Source: CBDFLT01 sp965249225 (GTDB taxonomy: Bacteria; Chloroflexota; Dehalococcoidia; Lucifugimonadales; G963668185). From it: a stretch of DNA of 64,000 nucleotides. Both the position numbers and the translations under genes were made by a program. The notes under the pieces were generated by a model. That model saw only the letters and a list, made by a program, of their open reading frames with translations. It was not told where the DNA came from and searched no databases. Position 1 is the stretch's first letter, and the number at the start of each line of letters is the position of its first letter. The stretch is taken from NCBI GenBank assembly GCA_965249225.1, contig CBDFLT010000006.1:62001-126000 (forward strand), in the 5' to 3' direction. Below, piece by piece: positions 42,989 to 52,498 of the stretch.

Positions 42989-43585
42989 TTGCATAGCCGG
43001 TGGTACGCCATTCGCACGAAGTCCTTGTGCGAATACCACGCAGCCCGCAACCTGGAGCGAGGCGGGTTTGAGGTGTTTTTCCCCTGTGTGCTTTCGCCCA
43101 GGTCCCGGCCTGGGCATATCGATGAACCCCTGTTTCCCGGCTACTTGTTCCTACGCCACAACCCCGAGAGTCAGGGCTGGCTTTCGCCGCTGCGGTTACC
43201 TGGGGTCCTCGGGTGGGTCCGCTTTGGCGACTGGGTTCCATCGGTGCCGGACGAGGTCATCGCCGAGTTGGCGGAGCGGGTGAAGCAGATTAATCGCAAG
43301 GGCGGGCTGTGGACCCGGTTCAAGCCTGGCGACAGGGTGCAGGTGGTGGATGGCAAGATCGAGAGCGTAGCCGAGGTGCTGGAGGAGGCGAAGTCACCCG
43401 AGGACAGGGTAAGGGTGCTGTTGGAGTTCATGGGTCGTTCGGTATTCGCCAAGGTCCCCTGGCGGAGCCTGCGCCCGTTCAGAGATGAGCTGATTCCAAG
43501 AGGTAGAAGCCGACCTCCTCGCCGGACCAGGGGAGGGGGTAGGTGGACCCGAGGCTTCGGGCCGCGGGCAGTAGAGGCTATATAG
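42989..43585 (+). CDS. NusG/RfaH-like transcription antiterminator
   Basis: Specialised NusG paralogue expected to promote elongation through the long polysaccharide operon. The 198-aa protein has the NGN domain (WYAIRTKSLCEYHAARNLERGGFEVFFP, FPGYLFLRHN) and a KOW region (FKPGDRVQVVDGKIESVAEV). It ends with a basic Arg/Gly/Pro tail of about 28 residues not found in ordinary NusG. It starts at TTG 42989, one base after the regulator stop, so both are coupled. No RfaH-type ops site was recognised. Confidence 0.85.
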   Translation: MHSRWYAIRTKSLCEYHAARNLERGGFEVFFPCVLSPRSRPGHIDEPLFPGYLFLRHNPESQGWLSPLRLPGVLGWVRFGDWVPSVPDEVIAELAERVKQINRKGGLWTRFKPGDRVQVVDGKIESVAEVLEEAKSPEDRVRVLLEFMGRSVFAKVPWRSLRPFRDELIPRGRSRPPRRTRGGGRWTRGFGPRAVEAI

Positions 43586-43829
43586 CACTCTCGTCGCAGA
43601 ACCCACAACGGACACCCGTCGTCGTAGCCACCGCTCCGATGGGGGCCCTCGATAAGCAACGCGATAAAAACGGCCTATTCGAGGTCGGATGGCGAAGCTG
43701 TTCCTTCAGGGGCTCTCACAGACGGGCAAACGGCCTGGCGTATCGACTCCCAGTAACCATGAAGTGGCTTCAAATACATTCTGCTGATGGCGTGTTCCTT
43801 CCTCGGAAGGAGCGAACGCAGTCAGGGAC

Positions 43830-44846
43830 GTGCGTGCTGGAACCAGCATCTTGTCTCTGATCCTCGTCACCGGCTGTGCCGGATTCATAGGGTGGAAGGT
43901 TAGCCAGCTGCTTCTGGATCAGGACGACACCGTGGTGGGTGTGGATAATCTCAGTGACGCCTATGATCCGCGGCTCAAGCGTTGGCGGCTGGGCACGCTG
44001 GAAGGCAAGCCGGAGTTCTCCTTTCATCAACTGGACATTTCGGAGGAGAATTTCGCCGAACGAATGTCTCAGGACATCCCCGGTCCGATCGATGCTGTGA
44101 TCGACTTGGCCGCTCGTGCCGGAGTGAGAGATTCGACTACCAACCCTCGGGCTTACTACGACGCCAACGTGACCGGCGCTCTAAACCTTCTGGAGATGTG
44201 TCGAACGATGGGTGTCCCCAAGTTTGTGCTGGCATCTACGTCCAGCGTGTACGGCAACTCTGCGCTGCAGCCCTTCCGTGAAGACCTGCCCACAGACAGA
44301 CCCCTTTCGCCATATGCGGCGTCGAAGAAGGCGGCCGAGGCCCTTTGCCACGTCTATAGCCATCTCCACGGCCTGGACGTGACCGTGCTCCGGTATTTCA
44401 CGGTGTACGGACCGGCGGGCCGTCCGGATATGAGCATCTACCGGTTCGTCCGGTGGATGATCGAGAACGAGCCGGTCGTCGTGTACGGAGATGGCTCTCA
44501 GCAGCGTGACTTTAGCTATGTTGGTGATATCGCCCTGGGGACGGTGCTGGCGTTGAAACCGGTCGGCTTCGAGGTAATAAACCTTGGGTCTGACAGGCCG
44601 GTGGCCGTAGGGGACGTCATCAGGCGAATTGAGGGCCTCTTGGGAGCGAAGGCTCGCATCAATAACCATCCCCCGCACCCCGCGGACGTTCCCGCCACGT
44701 GGGCCGACGTAACCAAGGCGCGCGCAATACTGGGTTGGGAACCTGAAACCAGTTTGGACAAAGGCCTGGAACAGAGTGTGAAGTGGTACCAGGAAAATCG
44801 TAGCTGGGCCAAAGAGGTCTGCTGGCGTGACGCCGGGAGCGTCTGA
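43830..44846 (+). CDS. NAD-dependent sugar-nucleotide epimerase (UDP-glucuronate 4-epimerase-like)
   Basis: Extended SDR, 338 aa. The cofactor loop is TGCAGFIG, followed by VVGVDNLSDAYDPRLKRWRL, which resembles UDP-glucuronate 4-epimerases, the NVTGALNLLEMC helix, ASTSSVYG and the catalytic YAASKKAAE. The late PADVPATWADVTKARAILGW is also typical of that group. The start is GTG 43830; TTG 43851 is possible. It overlaps the next gene by 20 bp. About 240 bp of non-coding DNA precede it. Confidence 0.85.
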   Translation: MRAGTSILSLILVTGCAGFIGWKVSQLLLDQDDTVVGVDNLSDAYDPRLKRWRLGTLEGKPEFSFHQLDISEENFAERMSQDIPGPIDAVIDLAARAGVRDSTTNPRAYYDANVTGALNLLEMCRTMGVPKFVLASTSSVYGNSALQPFREDLPTDRPLSPYAASKKAAEALCHVYSHLHGLDVTVLRYFTVYGPAGRPDMSIYRFVRWMIENEPVVVYGDGSQQRDFSYVGDIALGTVLALKPVGFEVINLGSDRPVAVGDVIRRIEGLLGAKARINNHPPHPADVPATWADVTKARAILGWEPETSLDKGLEQSVKWYQENRSWAKEVCWRDAGSV

Positions 44847-46197
44847 GCGTCTGGCCGTTGTTGGCCTCGGGTACGTGGGCTTGCCCCTAGCGGCCGCCTT
44901 CGGACGGCAGGTGTCCACAATGGGGTTCGACATCGATGAGCAGCGGGTCCAGGAGCTTTGCGACGGGTATGACCGTAACGGCGAGGTATCGAAAAAGGAG
45001 TTGGAGACGTGCCGGCTTCACCTCACCGCCGATCCGTCCGACCTACGTAGGGCCGATTTCATCATCGTCGCCGTGCCAACGCCGGTGGACGAGGCCAAGC
45101 GCCCCGACACCTCCCATCTCGTTGAAGCCAGCCTCCTCGTGGGTGAGGCGCTGAAGTCGAGGGCCGCGCATAAGCCGTCCGATGGAGATTCTGGAGTCGC
45201 ATCGAAGCCCATTGTGGTCTTCGAGTCGACGGTTTACCCCGGCTGCACCGAAGAGACGTGTATTCCTCAACTGGAGAAGAGCTCCGGCCTTACCGCAGGC
45301 CGCGACTTCAAGGTCGGCTACTCCCCCGAGCGTGTGAACCCTGGCGACTCACAGAGGGCTCTGGACAATGTCGTGAAGGTGGTTGCCGCTCAGGACACCG
45401 AAACGGTGGAGGTGATGGAGCAGGTTTACGGTCTGGTGGCCAAAGCCGGGACATACAGGGCTCCCGATATTCGAACGGCCGAGGCGGCCAAGGTCATAGA
45501 GAACGTGCAAAGGGACCTGAACATCGCATTGATGAACGAGCTGGCCATGTTGTTCGGGCGGATGGGTCTGGACACGCGTGAGGTAATAAGGGCGGCCCAG
45601 ACCAAGTGGAATTTCCTACCGTTCGAGCCCGGCCTCGTCGGCGGACACTGCATTCCGGTAGATCCCTACTATCTGACTCATAAGGCGCAGGAGGTGGGCT
45701 ACCATTCCGAGATCATCCTTGCCGGCCGCCGGATCAACGACGCGATGGGAGCCTACGTGGCCCAGACGACGGTGAAGCTGCTGGCGCGGTCTGGCAAAGC
45801 GGTGGGCGATACCTCGATATTAGTTCTCGGCAGCGCGTTTAAGGAGAATGTAAGGGACGTGCGTAACAGCCTCGCGGTGGATTTGGTGCGGGAGTTAGCC
45901 TCCTATGGAGCCAGGGTACAGGTTCACGATCCGCTTGTAGGCTCGAACACGTTAAAACAGCTCGGCCTCGACGTCGTCTCAGATCCGTTCTCAGATGGGG
46001 CCGGAGGTGCCCGCGGACTCTACGACGCCGTGGTCCTGGCTGTGCCTCACCGCTCCTTCACCGAGATGAGGCCAGAGTCTTACCGGACGCTCATGCGTGA
46101 CGACGGCACACTGGGGGTGCTTGTGGACGTGAAGGGAGTGATGCCGTCCGAGTGGGTACGGGAGCATAGCAGTGATTTTTTGTACTGGAGGCTCTAA
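44827..46197 (+). CDS. Nucleotide-sugar dehydrogenase (WbpA/TviB-like, UDP-GlcNAc 6-dehydrogenase)
   Basis: NAD-dependent four-electron oxidation of the C6 hydroxyl of a UDP-HexNAc to a uronic acid. The 456-aa UDPGDH-family protein shows VVGLGYVGLPLAAAFGR, VAVPTPVD, FESTVYPGCTEETC, SPERVNPGD, AAKVIENVQRDLNIALMNE and the catalytic Cys in GGHCIPVDPYYL. The pattern matches the WbpA/WbpO/TviB branch acting on N-acetylated sugars. It would supply UDP-GlcNAcA to the WbpB/E/D/I-like genes downstream. Confidence 0.9.
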   Translation: MTPGASERLAVVGLGYVGLPLAAAFGRQVSTMGFDIDEQRVQELCDGYDRNGEVSKKELETCRLHLTADPSDLRRADFIIVAVPTPVDEAKRPDTSHLVEASLLVGEALKSRAAHKPSDGDSGVASKPIVVFESTVYPGCTEETCIPQLEKSSGLTAGRDFKVGYSPERVNPGDSQRALDNVVKVVAAQDTETVEVMEQVYGLVAKAGTYRAPDIRTAEAAKVIENVQRDLNIALMNELAMLFGRMGLDTREVIRAAQTKWNFLPFEPGLVGGHCIPVDPYYLTHKAQEVGYHSEIILAGRRINDAMGAYVAQTTVKLLARSGKAVGDTSILVLGSAFKENVRDVRNSLAVDLVRELASYGARVQVHDPLVGSNTLKQLGLDVVSDPFSDGAGGARGLYDAVVLAVPHRSFTEMRPESYRTLMRDDGTLGVLVDVKGVMPSEWVREHSSDFLYWRL

Positions 46198-46203
46198 GCT
46201 CGC

Positions 46204-47460
46204 GTGGCGACACCGGACCACAGTCAAACTGCTGGGCGGCTTGAGAAGCCCATATTGACCAAGAACGTACCTATTCTCAGGATCCCTTTCTCACAGAAGG
46301 ATGTCAGGTTTATACAGGAGGGGATCGACGATATTCTCGACTCCGGGTTTCTGTCTATGGGCAAATACACGCGCGAGTTCGAGGCCCTTTTCGCGGAGTT
46401 TGCCCAAGCGCGCCACGCCGTCTCCTGCAGCAATGGCACCACCGCAATCGAGCTCATCCTACGGGCGTTGGAGATAGAGGGTGGGTCCGTCATCGTTCCT
46501 ACCAACACGTTCCTGGCAACCGCCTGCGCCGTGATGCACTCGGGAAATCGGGTAATCTTCGCCGACTCGGACCCATCTACACTCTCTCTGGACGTGGCCG
46601 ACGTTCGCCGGCGGCTGACCGACGACATCAAGGCGGTCATTCTGGTCCACATAGGGGGAATTATTTCCCCAGCCGTATTCGAACTCCAAGAGCTGTGCAG
46701 AGACCGTGGGATCCACTTGATAGAGGACTGCGCCCACGCGCAGGGCTGCTCTATCAACGGCCACCACGCAGGTACCCTGGGCGTTGCCGGTGCGTTTTCC
46801 TTCTTTTCGACGAAGGTGCTCACCACGGGGGAGGGAGGCATGGTGACCACGAGCTCTGATGAGTTGGCGGAGCGGATGCGGATGATCCGGAACCACGGCA
46901 AGAACCCGGAGATGGGCAACAGGATGTCTGAGTTAGGCCACAACTACAAGCTGAACGAGTTCACCGCCATGCTGGGAGTCGGTCAGCTGCGCAAGGCGCC
47001 TGCCCTGATGGAAGAACGCCGCCGCGTCGCCGCCTTCTACGACGAAACAGTGCCGGCGATTTCAGGCGTTCGCCCCGTACGTGTGCCCGATAACGCCGGC
47101 AGCACCTACTACAAGTACATCGCGTATCTCGATGAGGGCTACGACCGGGGAGAAGTCAAGCGGATACTAAAGGAAAAGTACGGGGTCTCGCTTACGGGAG
47201 AGGTGTACGCCGAACTGTGCCACACCGAGCCGCTGTGGGAGCGTTACACCTACTGCGGGCGCCGGCGAAGGGATGGCCGGGCATCATGCCATCGATGGCC
47301 GTCGTGTGGGTGCGATCGGATGCAGAGCGGATTTCCTCAGGCCGAATACATTAGCCGCCATCACGTTTGTCTGCCTTCGTACCCGGGGCTGACCGAGGCG
47401 GAGATGGAACACGTTGTGACGTCGCTTGAAAGTGCGCTGAGAGAGGCGAGGGAGAGCTAA
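46204..47460 (+). CDS. DegT/DnrJ/EryC1-family aminotransferase
   Basis: PLP-dependent sugar aminotransferase, 418 aa. It has GFLSMGKYTREFE, SCSNGTTAIELIL, the EDCAHAQG aspartate and the Schiff-base lysine in FFSTKVLTTGEGG. Residues about 353-376 are an odd Cys/Arg-rich stretch (CGRRRRDGRASCHRW) between normal family segments LCHTEPLWERY and FPQAEYISRHHVCLPSYPGL. This could be an insertion or two compensating frameshifts. The start is GTG 46204. It is the first of two DegT-type genes in the cluster; its sugar is unknown. Confidence 0.85.
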   Translation: MATPDHSQTAGRLEKPILTKNVPILRIPFSQKDVRFIQEGIDDILDSGFLSMGKYTREFEALFAEFAQARHAVSCSNGTTAIELILRALEIEGGSVIVPTNTFLATACAVMHSGNRVIFADSDPSTLSLDVADVRRRLTDDIKAVILVHIGGIISPAVFELQELCRDRGIHLIEDCAHAQGCSINGHHAGTLGVAGAFSFFSTKVLTTGEGGMVTTSSDELAERMRMIRNHGKNPEMGNRMSELGHNYKLNEFTAMLGVGQLRKAPALMEERRRVAAFYDETVPAISGVRPVRVPDNAGSTYYKYIAYLDEGYDRGEVKRILKEKYGVSLTGEVYAELCHTEPLWERYTYCGRRRRDGRASCHRWPSCGCDRMQSGFPQAEYISRHHVCLPSYPGLTEAEMEHVVTSLESALREARES

Positions 47461-47462
47461 CA

Positions 47463-48401
47463 GTGCGGGTGCTTGTGACCGGAGGGTCTGGGTTTATCGG
47501 CTCGCACGTGGCTGATCGGCTGTGTCAACAGGGCGTAACCGTCCGCGTGTTCGACCTGGTGGCCCCGACGTTCCGCGACGACCTTGAGTTCCATCAGGGA
47601 AACATTCTCGACTTGGACGGTCTGTGTGAGGGCATGACAGGAGTGGACTCCGTGGTACACCTGGCCGCCGTGGCCGACGTCAAGGACGTTTTCCAGGAGC
47701 CCCTTTACGCTGAGGAGGTCAACGTGCGCGGCACTGTCAACGTGCTGGAGGCCATGAGACGTTCGAAGGTGCGGCACATAGTGTACGGGAGCACGGTTTG
47801 GGCATATAGCGACTGCGACGAGGCGGAGGTGGACGAAGATACCCCCATCCATGCACCGTCTCACCTCTACACGGTCACGAAGGTCGCCTCCGAGTTTTAC
47901 TGTCGAGCCTATTCGCAGCTTTACGGCACCGAGTACACGGTACTTCGGTTTGGGATCCCTTATGGACCTCGCTCGCGGGATGGGGCCGTCGTGCCTATAT
48001 TTGTGGAGAAGGCGCTGTCAGGCAAGCCCCTGACCATCGCCGGCGACGGCTCGCAGTTCAGGAAGTTCGTATATGTCGAGGATCTGGCAGAGGGGGTGGC
48101 GCTGGCGCTGAAGCCCGTTGCGCGAAACCGAATGTACAACCTCGATGGCGAGGAGAAGGTGACGATCCGCCAAATTGCCGAGGTCATAAAAGCAATCATC
48201 GGCGATGTCAGTATCGAATACGTCGAGTCGAGGCCTGGCGACTTTTCCGGCATTGAGGTTTCGAGCAGCCGTGCCAGGGAAGAGTTGGGTTGGGAGCCAA
48301 GAGTCGATTTCGAGGAGGGTATCAGGCGTTATATCGCTTGGTACCGTCGCCGGCAAGCGGATCAACGTAAATCGCAGGGTCAGGTGAATTCCGTTCTGTG
48401 A
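47463..48401 (+). CDS. NAD-dependent epimerase/dehydratase (GalE-like)
   Basis: Extended SDR, 312 aa, with MRVLVTGGSGFIGSHVADRL, VVHLAAVADV, NVRGTVNVLEAM, VYGSTVWAY and catalytic YTVTKVASE. It belongs to the UDP-glucose 4-epimerase-like group; the exact nucleotide sugar is not clear, and dehydratases share the fold. The start is GTG 47463, two bases after the preceding aminotransferase stop, so the two are probably cotranslated and may act on the same sugar. Confidence 0.85.
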   Translation: MRVLVTGGSGFIGSHVADRLCQQGVTVRVFDLVAPTFRDDLEFHQGNILDLDGLCEGMTGVDSVVHLAAVADVKDVFQEPLYAEEVNVRGTVNVLEAMRRSKVRHIVYGSTVWAYSDCDEAEVDEDTPIHAPSHLYTVTKVASEFYCRAYSQLYGTEYTVLRFGIPYGPRSRDGAVVPIFVEKALSGKPLTIAGDGSQFRKFVYVEDLAEGVALALKPVARNRMYNLDGEEKVTIRQIAEVIKAIIGDVSIEYVESRPGDFSGIEVSSSRAREELGWEPRVDFEEGIRRYIAWYRRRQADQRKSQGQVNSVL

Positions 48402-48420
48402 GTAAGCATGGGCGGCACAA

Positions 48421-49623
48421 ATGAAAGCCCTTTGGATCGTGTCAAACTATCCTACCCCTCGGAATCCGACTTCTGGGACTTTTATAAAGGAGCTGGCCGC
48501 CAAGGTAGGCGCCGCGTGCAACCTCACCGTCCTCGTGCTCGTTCCATTGTTCCCTCCGACGGAGCGCTATGCCGCCGAGAGCCGTGCTACGGCACACTTA
48601 CCCGATCAGTCCTCAATGGACACCTTCACCGTGAAATACCTCAAAGTACCATACGTGCCTCAATGGAGGCTCCCGGAGAGTCTGGCGACCGGGCTGAGCA
48701 GCTTGCTTACAACTCTGTTTGTGCTGTGGTGGGTGATCAGGCGAAGCATAAGGCCCGACCTCGTTCACGCCCACATGGGCCTGAACGTGTTCGTCGGCAG
48801 AGTGGTGGGTCTCTGGCGCATAGCGCCGTTGGTCACCACCGTCAACGGGTCCGACATCAACTATGGCACCCAGGTACGTCCCGGCAACGGGTTCCGACGA
48901 TGGGCGACTCTGTTCGGTCTCCGCTCCAGCCGCAGGGTGATCGGGATAAGTCAAGCTCTCTGCCAGAAGGTCGTGTCTCTAGGCGTACCGGAGTCCAGGG
49001 TCGTGCACATTCCGGATGGCTTCGATAAGTCCAGGTTCTATCCGATGGACCAAGCGGAGGCGCGACGGAAGCTGGACCTTCCCGTGCACGGGAAAATACT
49101 GCTTTCGGTCGGGAACCTGGTCCCCGTTAAGGGCTTGGACGTCTTAATCGAGGCGTTCGGCAAATGCCAGCAGGCGGCCGGTGACGTTCGCCTCTACTGT
49201 GTCGGAGGTGGTTCCGAGAGTCGTCGGCTGCAGGCCATGGTCCGCGACATGAGGTTGACGGAGGAGGTCTTTTTCCCGGGGCGACGTCCACACCCTGAGG
49301 TCTCTTTGTGGATGAACGCTTGCGACCTGTTCGTCATGTCCAGCCGAAATGAGGGATGGCCATCGGTCTTGTCCGAGGTGCTGGCCTGCGGCAAACCCGT
49401 GGTTGGCACCAGGGTAGGGGGAGTCCCTGAGATCATTAATGAGGAATCTCTGGGTGAACTCGTGGACCCGGACAACCCCGAGGCCCTCGCTGATGCCATC
49501 GACAGAAACCTCCAGCGCCGGTTCGATGCCGACGCCATTTGCGAATACGCGCAGCAGTTCGACTGGAGCCGTATAGTCCCTCGGGTGCTGGAGGTGTATG
49601 AGTCCGCTGGGGTTCAATTATGA
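48421..49623 (+). CDS. Glycosyltransferase family 4
   Basis: GT-B glycosyltransferase, 400 aa, cytoplasmic or membrane-associated. The N-terminal half has PTPRNPTSGTFIKELAAK and VHAHMGLNVFVG. The C-terminal GT4 part has VHIPDGFDKSRFYP, LLSVGNLVPVKGLDVLIEAF and FVMSSRNEGWPSVLSEVLACGKPVV with the EX7E motif, then VGTRVGGVPEII. It adds a sugar during glycan repeat synthesis; donor and acceptor are unknown. ATG 48421 is used. Its stop overlaps the start of the next gene by four bases. Confidence 0.9.
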   Translation: MKALWIVSNYPTPRNPTSGTFIKELAAKVGAACNLTVLVLVPLFPPTERYAAESRATAHLPDQSSMDTFTVKYLKVPYVPQWRLPESLATGLSSLLTTLFVLWWVIRRSIRPDLVHAHMGLNVFVGRVVGLWRIAPLVTTVNGSDINYGTQVRPGNGFRRWATLFGLRSSRRVIGISQALCQKVVSLGVPESRVVHIPDGFDKSRFYPMDQAEARRKLDLPVHGKILLSVGNLVPVKGLDVLIEAFGKCQQAAGDVRLYCVGGGSESRRLQAMVRDMRLTEEVFFPGRRPHPEVSLWMNACDLFVMSSRNEGWPSVLSEVLACGKPVVGTRVGGVPEIINEESLGELVDPDNPEALADAIDRNLQRRFDADAICEYAQQFDWSRIVPRVLEVYESAGVQL

Positions 49624-50642
49624 AGGCGCCGGGAATAGCCGTGATCGGGTGTGGCTACTGGGGTGTAAACCTGGTGCGTACTTTCAGAGACCTCGACGCC
49701 CTTGCGATGGTCTGCGACACCTCACCCGACGCTCGAGCGCACGCCTGTGAGATCGCTCCAGGTACCGAACAAGCTGGCGACATGAACACCGTTCTCTCCT
49801 CGCCCGAGGTACGCGGTGTGGTCATTGCTACGCCGGCGGAGACTCACTATGAGTTGGCCAAGCTGGCCTTGGACGCGGGCAAGGATGTGTTCGTTGAAAA
49901 GCCTCTGGCCCTGGCCTACGAGCAGGGAAGAGACCTGGTGCATCTGGCTAAAGAAGAAGCGCGCGTGCTGATGGTAGGTCACGTCCTCGAATACCATCCG
50001 GCGATCGCGCGATTGCTCTCCATGGTCCAGGGAGGGGAGCTAGGGAACTTGCGATACATCTACTCCAACCGCGTGAGCCTGGGGAAAGTAAGGCGCGAAG
50101 AGAATATCTTATGGAGCTTCGCACCGCATGATATCGCCGTGATTCTGAGGCTGATGGGAGGTGCGCCGTTACAGGTCAACGCCTGCGGAGGAAGCTACAT
50201 ACAGCACGATGTGGCGGACGTGACAGTGACAAATCTGCTGTTTGACGATGGCGCGCGGGCGCATATCCATGTCTCCTGGCTTCACCCGTTTAAAGAGCAG
50301 CGGCTCGTGGTAATCGGTTCCAAAAAGATGGCCAGCTTCGATGATGTCGCCAAGCGCCTTTTGATATACGACCAGAGAGTGGAGCTAGAACATGGAGAAC
50401 CCATGCCGATCCGCGCCGATGGCGAAGAGGTGGGATTTCCCTCCGATGAACCGTTGAGGTTGGAATGTGAGGCGTTTCTTGATTCGATTATCACGCGCGA
50501 GCCTCCGATTTCGGACGGCTACTGCGGCCTGCGAGTGCTTGCGGTATTACAGGCGGCGCAGAGCTCGCTCATTAGAAATGGTGAGCCTGTGTCTCTATCG
50601 TCGGAGGCGTTTGGCGATGGTGAGCTTGCACGGCGTCTGTGA
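49620..50642 (+). CDS. Gfo/Idh/MocA oxidoreductase, WbpB/WlbA-like
   Basis: NAD-dependent sugar-nucleotide dehydrogenase, 340 aa. N-terminal IAVIGCGYWGVNLVRTF (Rossmann), VIATPAETHYELAKLAL, the EKPLAL lysine/proline motif and VGHVLEYHPAI. The sequence and the next three genes match WbpB/WlbA, which oxidises UDP-GlcNAcA at C3 for transamination. It overlaps the glycosyltransferase by 4 bp and the acetyltransferase in TGATG, so it is a tightly coupled operon. Confidence 0.88.
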   Translation: MKAPGIAVIGCGYWGVNLVRTFRDLDALAMVCDTSPDARAHACEIAPGTEQAGDMNTVLSSPEVRGVVIATPAETHYELAKLALDAGKDVFVEKPLALAYEQGRDLVHLAKEEARVLMVGHVLEYHPAIARLLSMVQGGELGNLRYIYSNRVSLGKVRREENILWSFAPHDIAVILRLMGGAPLQVNACGGSYIQHDVADVTVTNLLFDDGARAHIHVSWLHPFKEQRLVVIGSKKMASFDDVAKRLLIYDQRVELEHGEPMPIRADGEEVGFPSDEPLRLECEAFLDSIITREPPISDGYCGLRVLAVLQAAQSSLIRNGEPVSLSSEAFGDGELARRL

Positions 50643-51271
50643 TGGCTAGCGATTTCTACTTTCATCCCAGCGTAGTCCTAGACCACCCTTGCGAGATCGG
50701 TCCAGGGACTCGGATCTGGCACTTCAGCCATGTTATGCCCCACGCTCGAATCGGAGAGGGCTGCACTCTCGGACAGAACGTGTTCATAGGAGAGGGAGTG
50801 GTCATCGGCGACAACGTCAAAATTCAGAACAACGTCTCCGTGTACCAGGGCGTCGAGGTGGAGGATGATGTTTTCTGCGGGCCGTCGTGCGTATTCACGA
50901 ACGTCGTCAACCCTCGGTCGCAGGTGCCTCGTCGTGGACAGTATGAAAGGACCCTGGTGGGCAGAGGTGCGACTATCGGCGCCAACGCCACCATCATATG
51001 CCCGACCGTTATTGGGCGTTACGCCTTCGTAGGGGCGGGCGCCGTGGTCAGAGGCGACGTGCCCGATTATGCCCTGATGCTGGGTGTCACCGCCGTGCAG
51101 AAAGGCTGGATGAGCCGCCATGGGCATCGGCTTAAGAACTCGGACGCCGACGGTCTAATGGTGTGTCCTGAAAGCGGATGGAGATACGAGGAGGTCAAAC
51201 CTGGAGCACTGCGATGTGTGGACTGGCCCGAAGACAGACCCTTAGACAATGGCCCGAGTGACAAGGGGTAA
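50642..51271 (+). CDS. Hexapeptide N-acetyltransferase, WbpD/WlbB-like
   Basis: Left-handed beta-helix acetyltransferase, 209 aa, expected to acetylate the 3-amino group of UDP-GlcNAc(3N)A. Repeats such as IGPGTRIWHFSHVMPHARIGEG, LGQNVFIGEGVVIGDNVKIQNN and VGRGATIGANATIICP are visible. FTNVVNPRSQVPRRGQY is the characteristic loop of the WbpD group. The C-terminal part carries CPESGWRYEEVKPGALRC, a two-Cys tail. The ATG 50642 overlaps the upstream stop. Confidence 0.9.
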   Translation: MASDFYFHPSVVLDHPCEIGPGTRIWHFSHVMPHARIGEGCTLGQNVFIGEGVVIGDNVKIQNNVSVYQGVEVEDDVFCGPSCVFTNVVNPRSQVPRRGQYERTLVGRGATIGANATIICPTVIGRYAFVGAGAVVRGDVPDYALMLGVTAVQKGWMSRHGHRLKNSDADGLMVCPESGWRYEEVKPGALRCVDWPEDRPLDNGPSDKG

Positions 51272-51280
51272 GAGAGCGCT

Positions 51281-52498
51281 GTGACAAGAGGTCAGGTATC
51301 TCAAACCGGCGTCAATGCGTTGATACCCTTGTTGGACCTGAAAGTCCAGTACGCGTCCATAAGAGAGGAAGTACTCGTTGCGGTGGAGCGGGTGCTGGAA
51401 TCCCAGAGGTTTATTCTCGGACCTGAGGTCGAGGGTTTTGAGAGAGAATTTGCCGTCTATTGTGGGTGCGAGGCCGCGGTCGGCGTGTCGTCAGGAAGCG
51501 ACGCCCTGCTTGTCTCGTTAATGGCCATCGGATTGAGGCCAGGCGATGAGGTGATCACGACACCTTACACGTTTTTCGCCACCGCGGGAGCGATTGCCCG
51601 TCTAGGGGCCAAGCCGGTGTTCGTGGATATCGACCCCATCAGCTACAACATTGATCCTGCTGGGATTGAGCCCGTGATTACTCCTCGTACCCGCGCTATC
51701 GTGCCAGTCCATCTGTACGGACAGATGGCGGAGATGGACCCGGTTATGGACATCGCCGGCGACCATGGTCTGTACGTCATAGAAGATGCCGCCCAGGCTA
51801 TCGGGGCCGAATACAAGGGAAAACGCGCTGGCTCTGTCGGACATCTTGGGTGCTTTAGCTTCTTCCCCTCGAAGAACCTCGGTGGCTTCGGCGACGGCGG
51901 GATGGTGACGACCAACGATGCCGAGCTCGCCGACCGAGTGAGGATGCTGCGCAGCCACGGCTCCGGCGACAAGTACCGCATCAAGGAGATCGGCGGAAAC
52001 TTTCGGCTGGACGCGCTACAGGCGGCCGTGTTGCGAGTCAAGCTCGGACATCTGGATGAGTGGACCGAAGCCCGCCGGGGTAATGCCTTGGCATATCGAA
52101 CGCTATTTGAAGGAGTGGGTCTGGGCGCCTCGTCACAGCTGCTGAAACGTTCAGAGGATGGAGTACCTTCGAGAGGCACACGTAGCGATATGACACTCCC
52201 CGTTGAGCTACCGGACCGTCGTCACGTTTACAACCAGTTCGTAGTTAGAAGCGCACGCCGGGACGCCCTTCGGGCTTACCTCACTGAGCGGCGGATCGGG
52301 AGCGAGATCTACTATCCCGTCCCGCTACACCTGCAAGAGAGCTTTGGGGACCTCGGGCATAAGGCCGGGGCTTTTCCAGCCAGTGAGAGCGCCGCGCATG
52401 AGACATTGGCGGTCCCCATCTATCCTGAGCTTACCGACGAGATGGTCGCTACGGTTGTGGGCGCTATAAGCGACTTTATTGCCAGGGAGACCGTCTGA
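51281..52498 (+). CDS. DegT/DnrJ-family aminotransferase, WbpE/WlbC-like
   Basis: PLP-dependent 3-aminotransferase for the 3-keto sugar made by the WbpB-like gene. The 405-aa protein has IPLLDLKVQYASIREEV, GVSSGSDALLVSLMAIGL, the VIEDAAQAIGAEYKG aspartate and the PLP lysine in CFSFFPSKNLGGFGDGG. It ends with YYPVPLHLQESF and ETLAVPIYPELTDE. The match to WbpE is close and position in the operon agrees. The start is GTG 51281. The stop codon abuts the next start. Confidence 0.9.
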   Translation: MTRGQVSQTGVNALIPLLDLKVQYASIREEVLVAVERVLESQRFILGPEVEGFEREFAVYCGCEAAVGVSSGSDALLVSLMAIGLRPGDEVITTPYTFFATAGAIARLGAKPVFVDIDPISYNIDPAGIEPVITPRTRAIVPVHLYGQMAEMDPVMDIAGDHGLYVIEDAAQAIGAEYKGKRAGSVGHLGCFSFFPSKNLGGFGDGGMVTTNDAELADRVRMLRSHGSGDKYRIKEIGGNFRLDALQAAVLRVKLGHLDEWTEARRGNALAYRTLFEGVGLGASSQLLKRSEDGVPSRGTRSDMTLPVELPDRRHVYNQFVVRSARRDALRAYLTERRIGSEIYYPVPLHLQESFGDLGHKAGAFPASESAAHETLAVPIYPELTDEMVATVVGAISDFIARETV

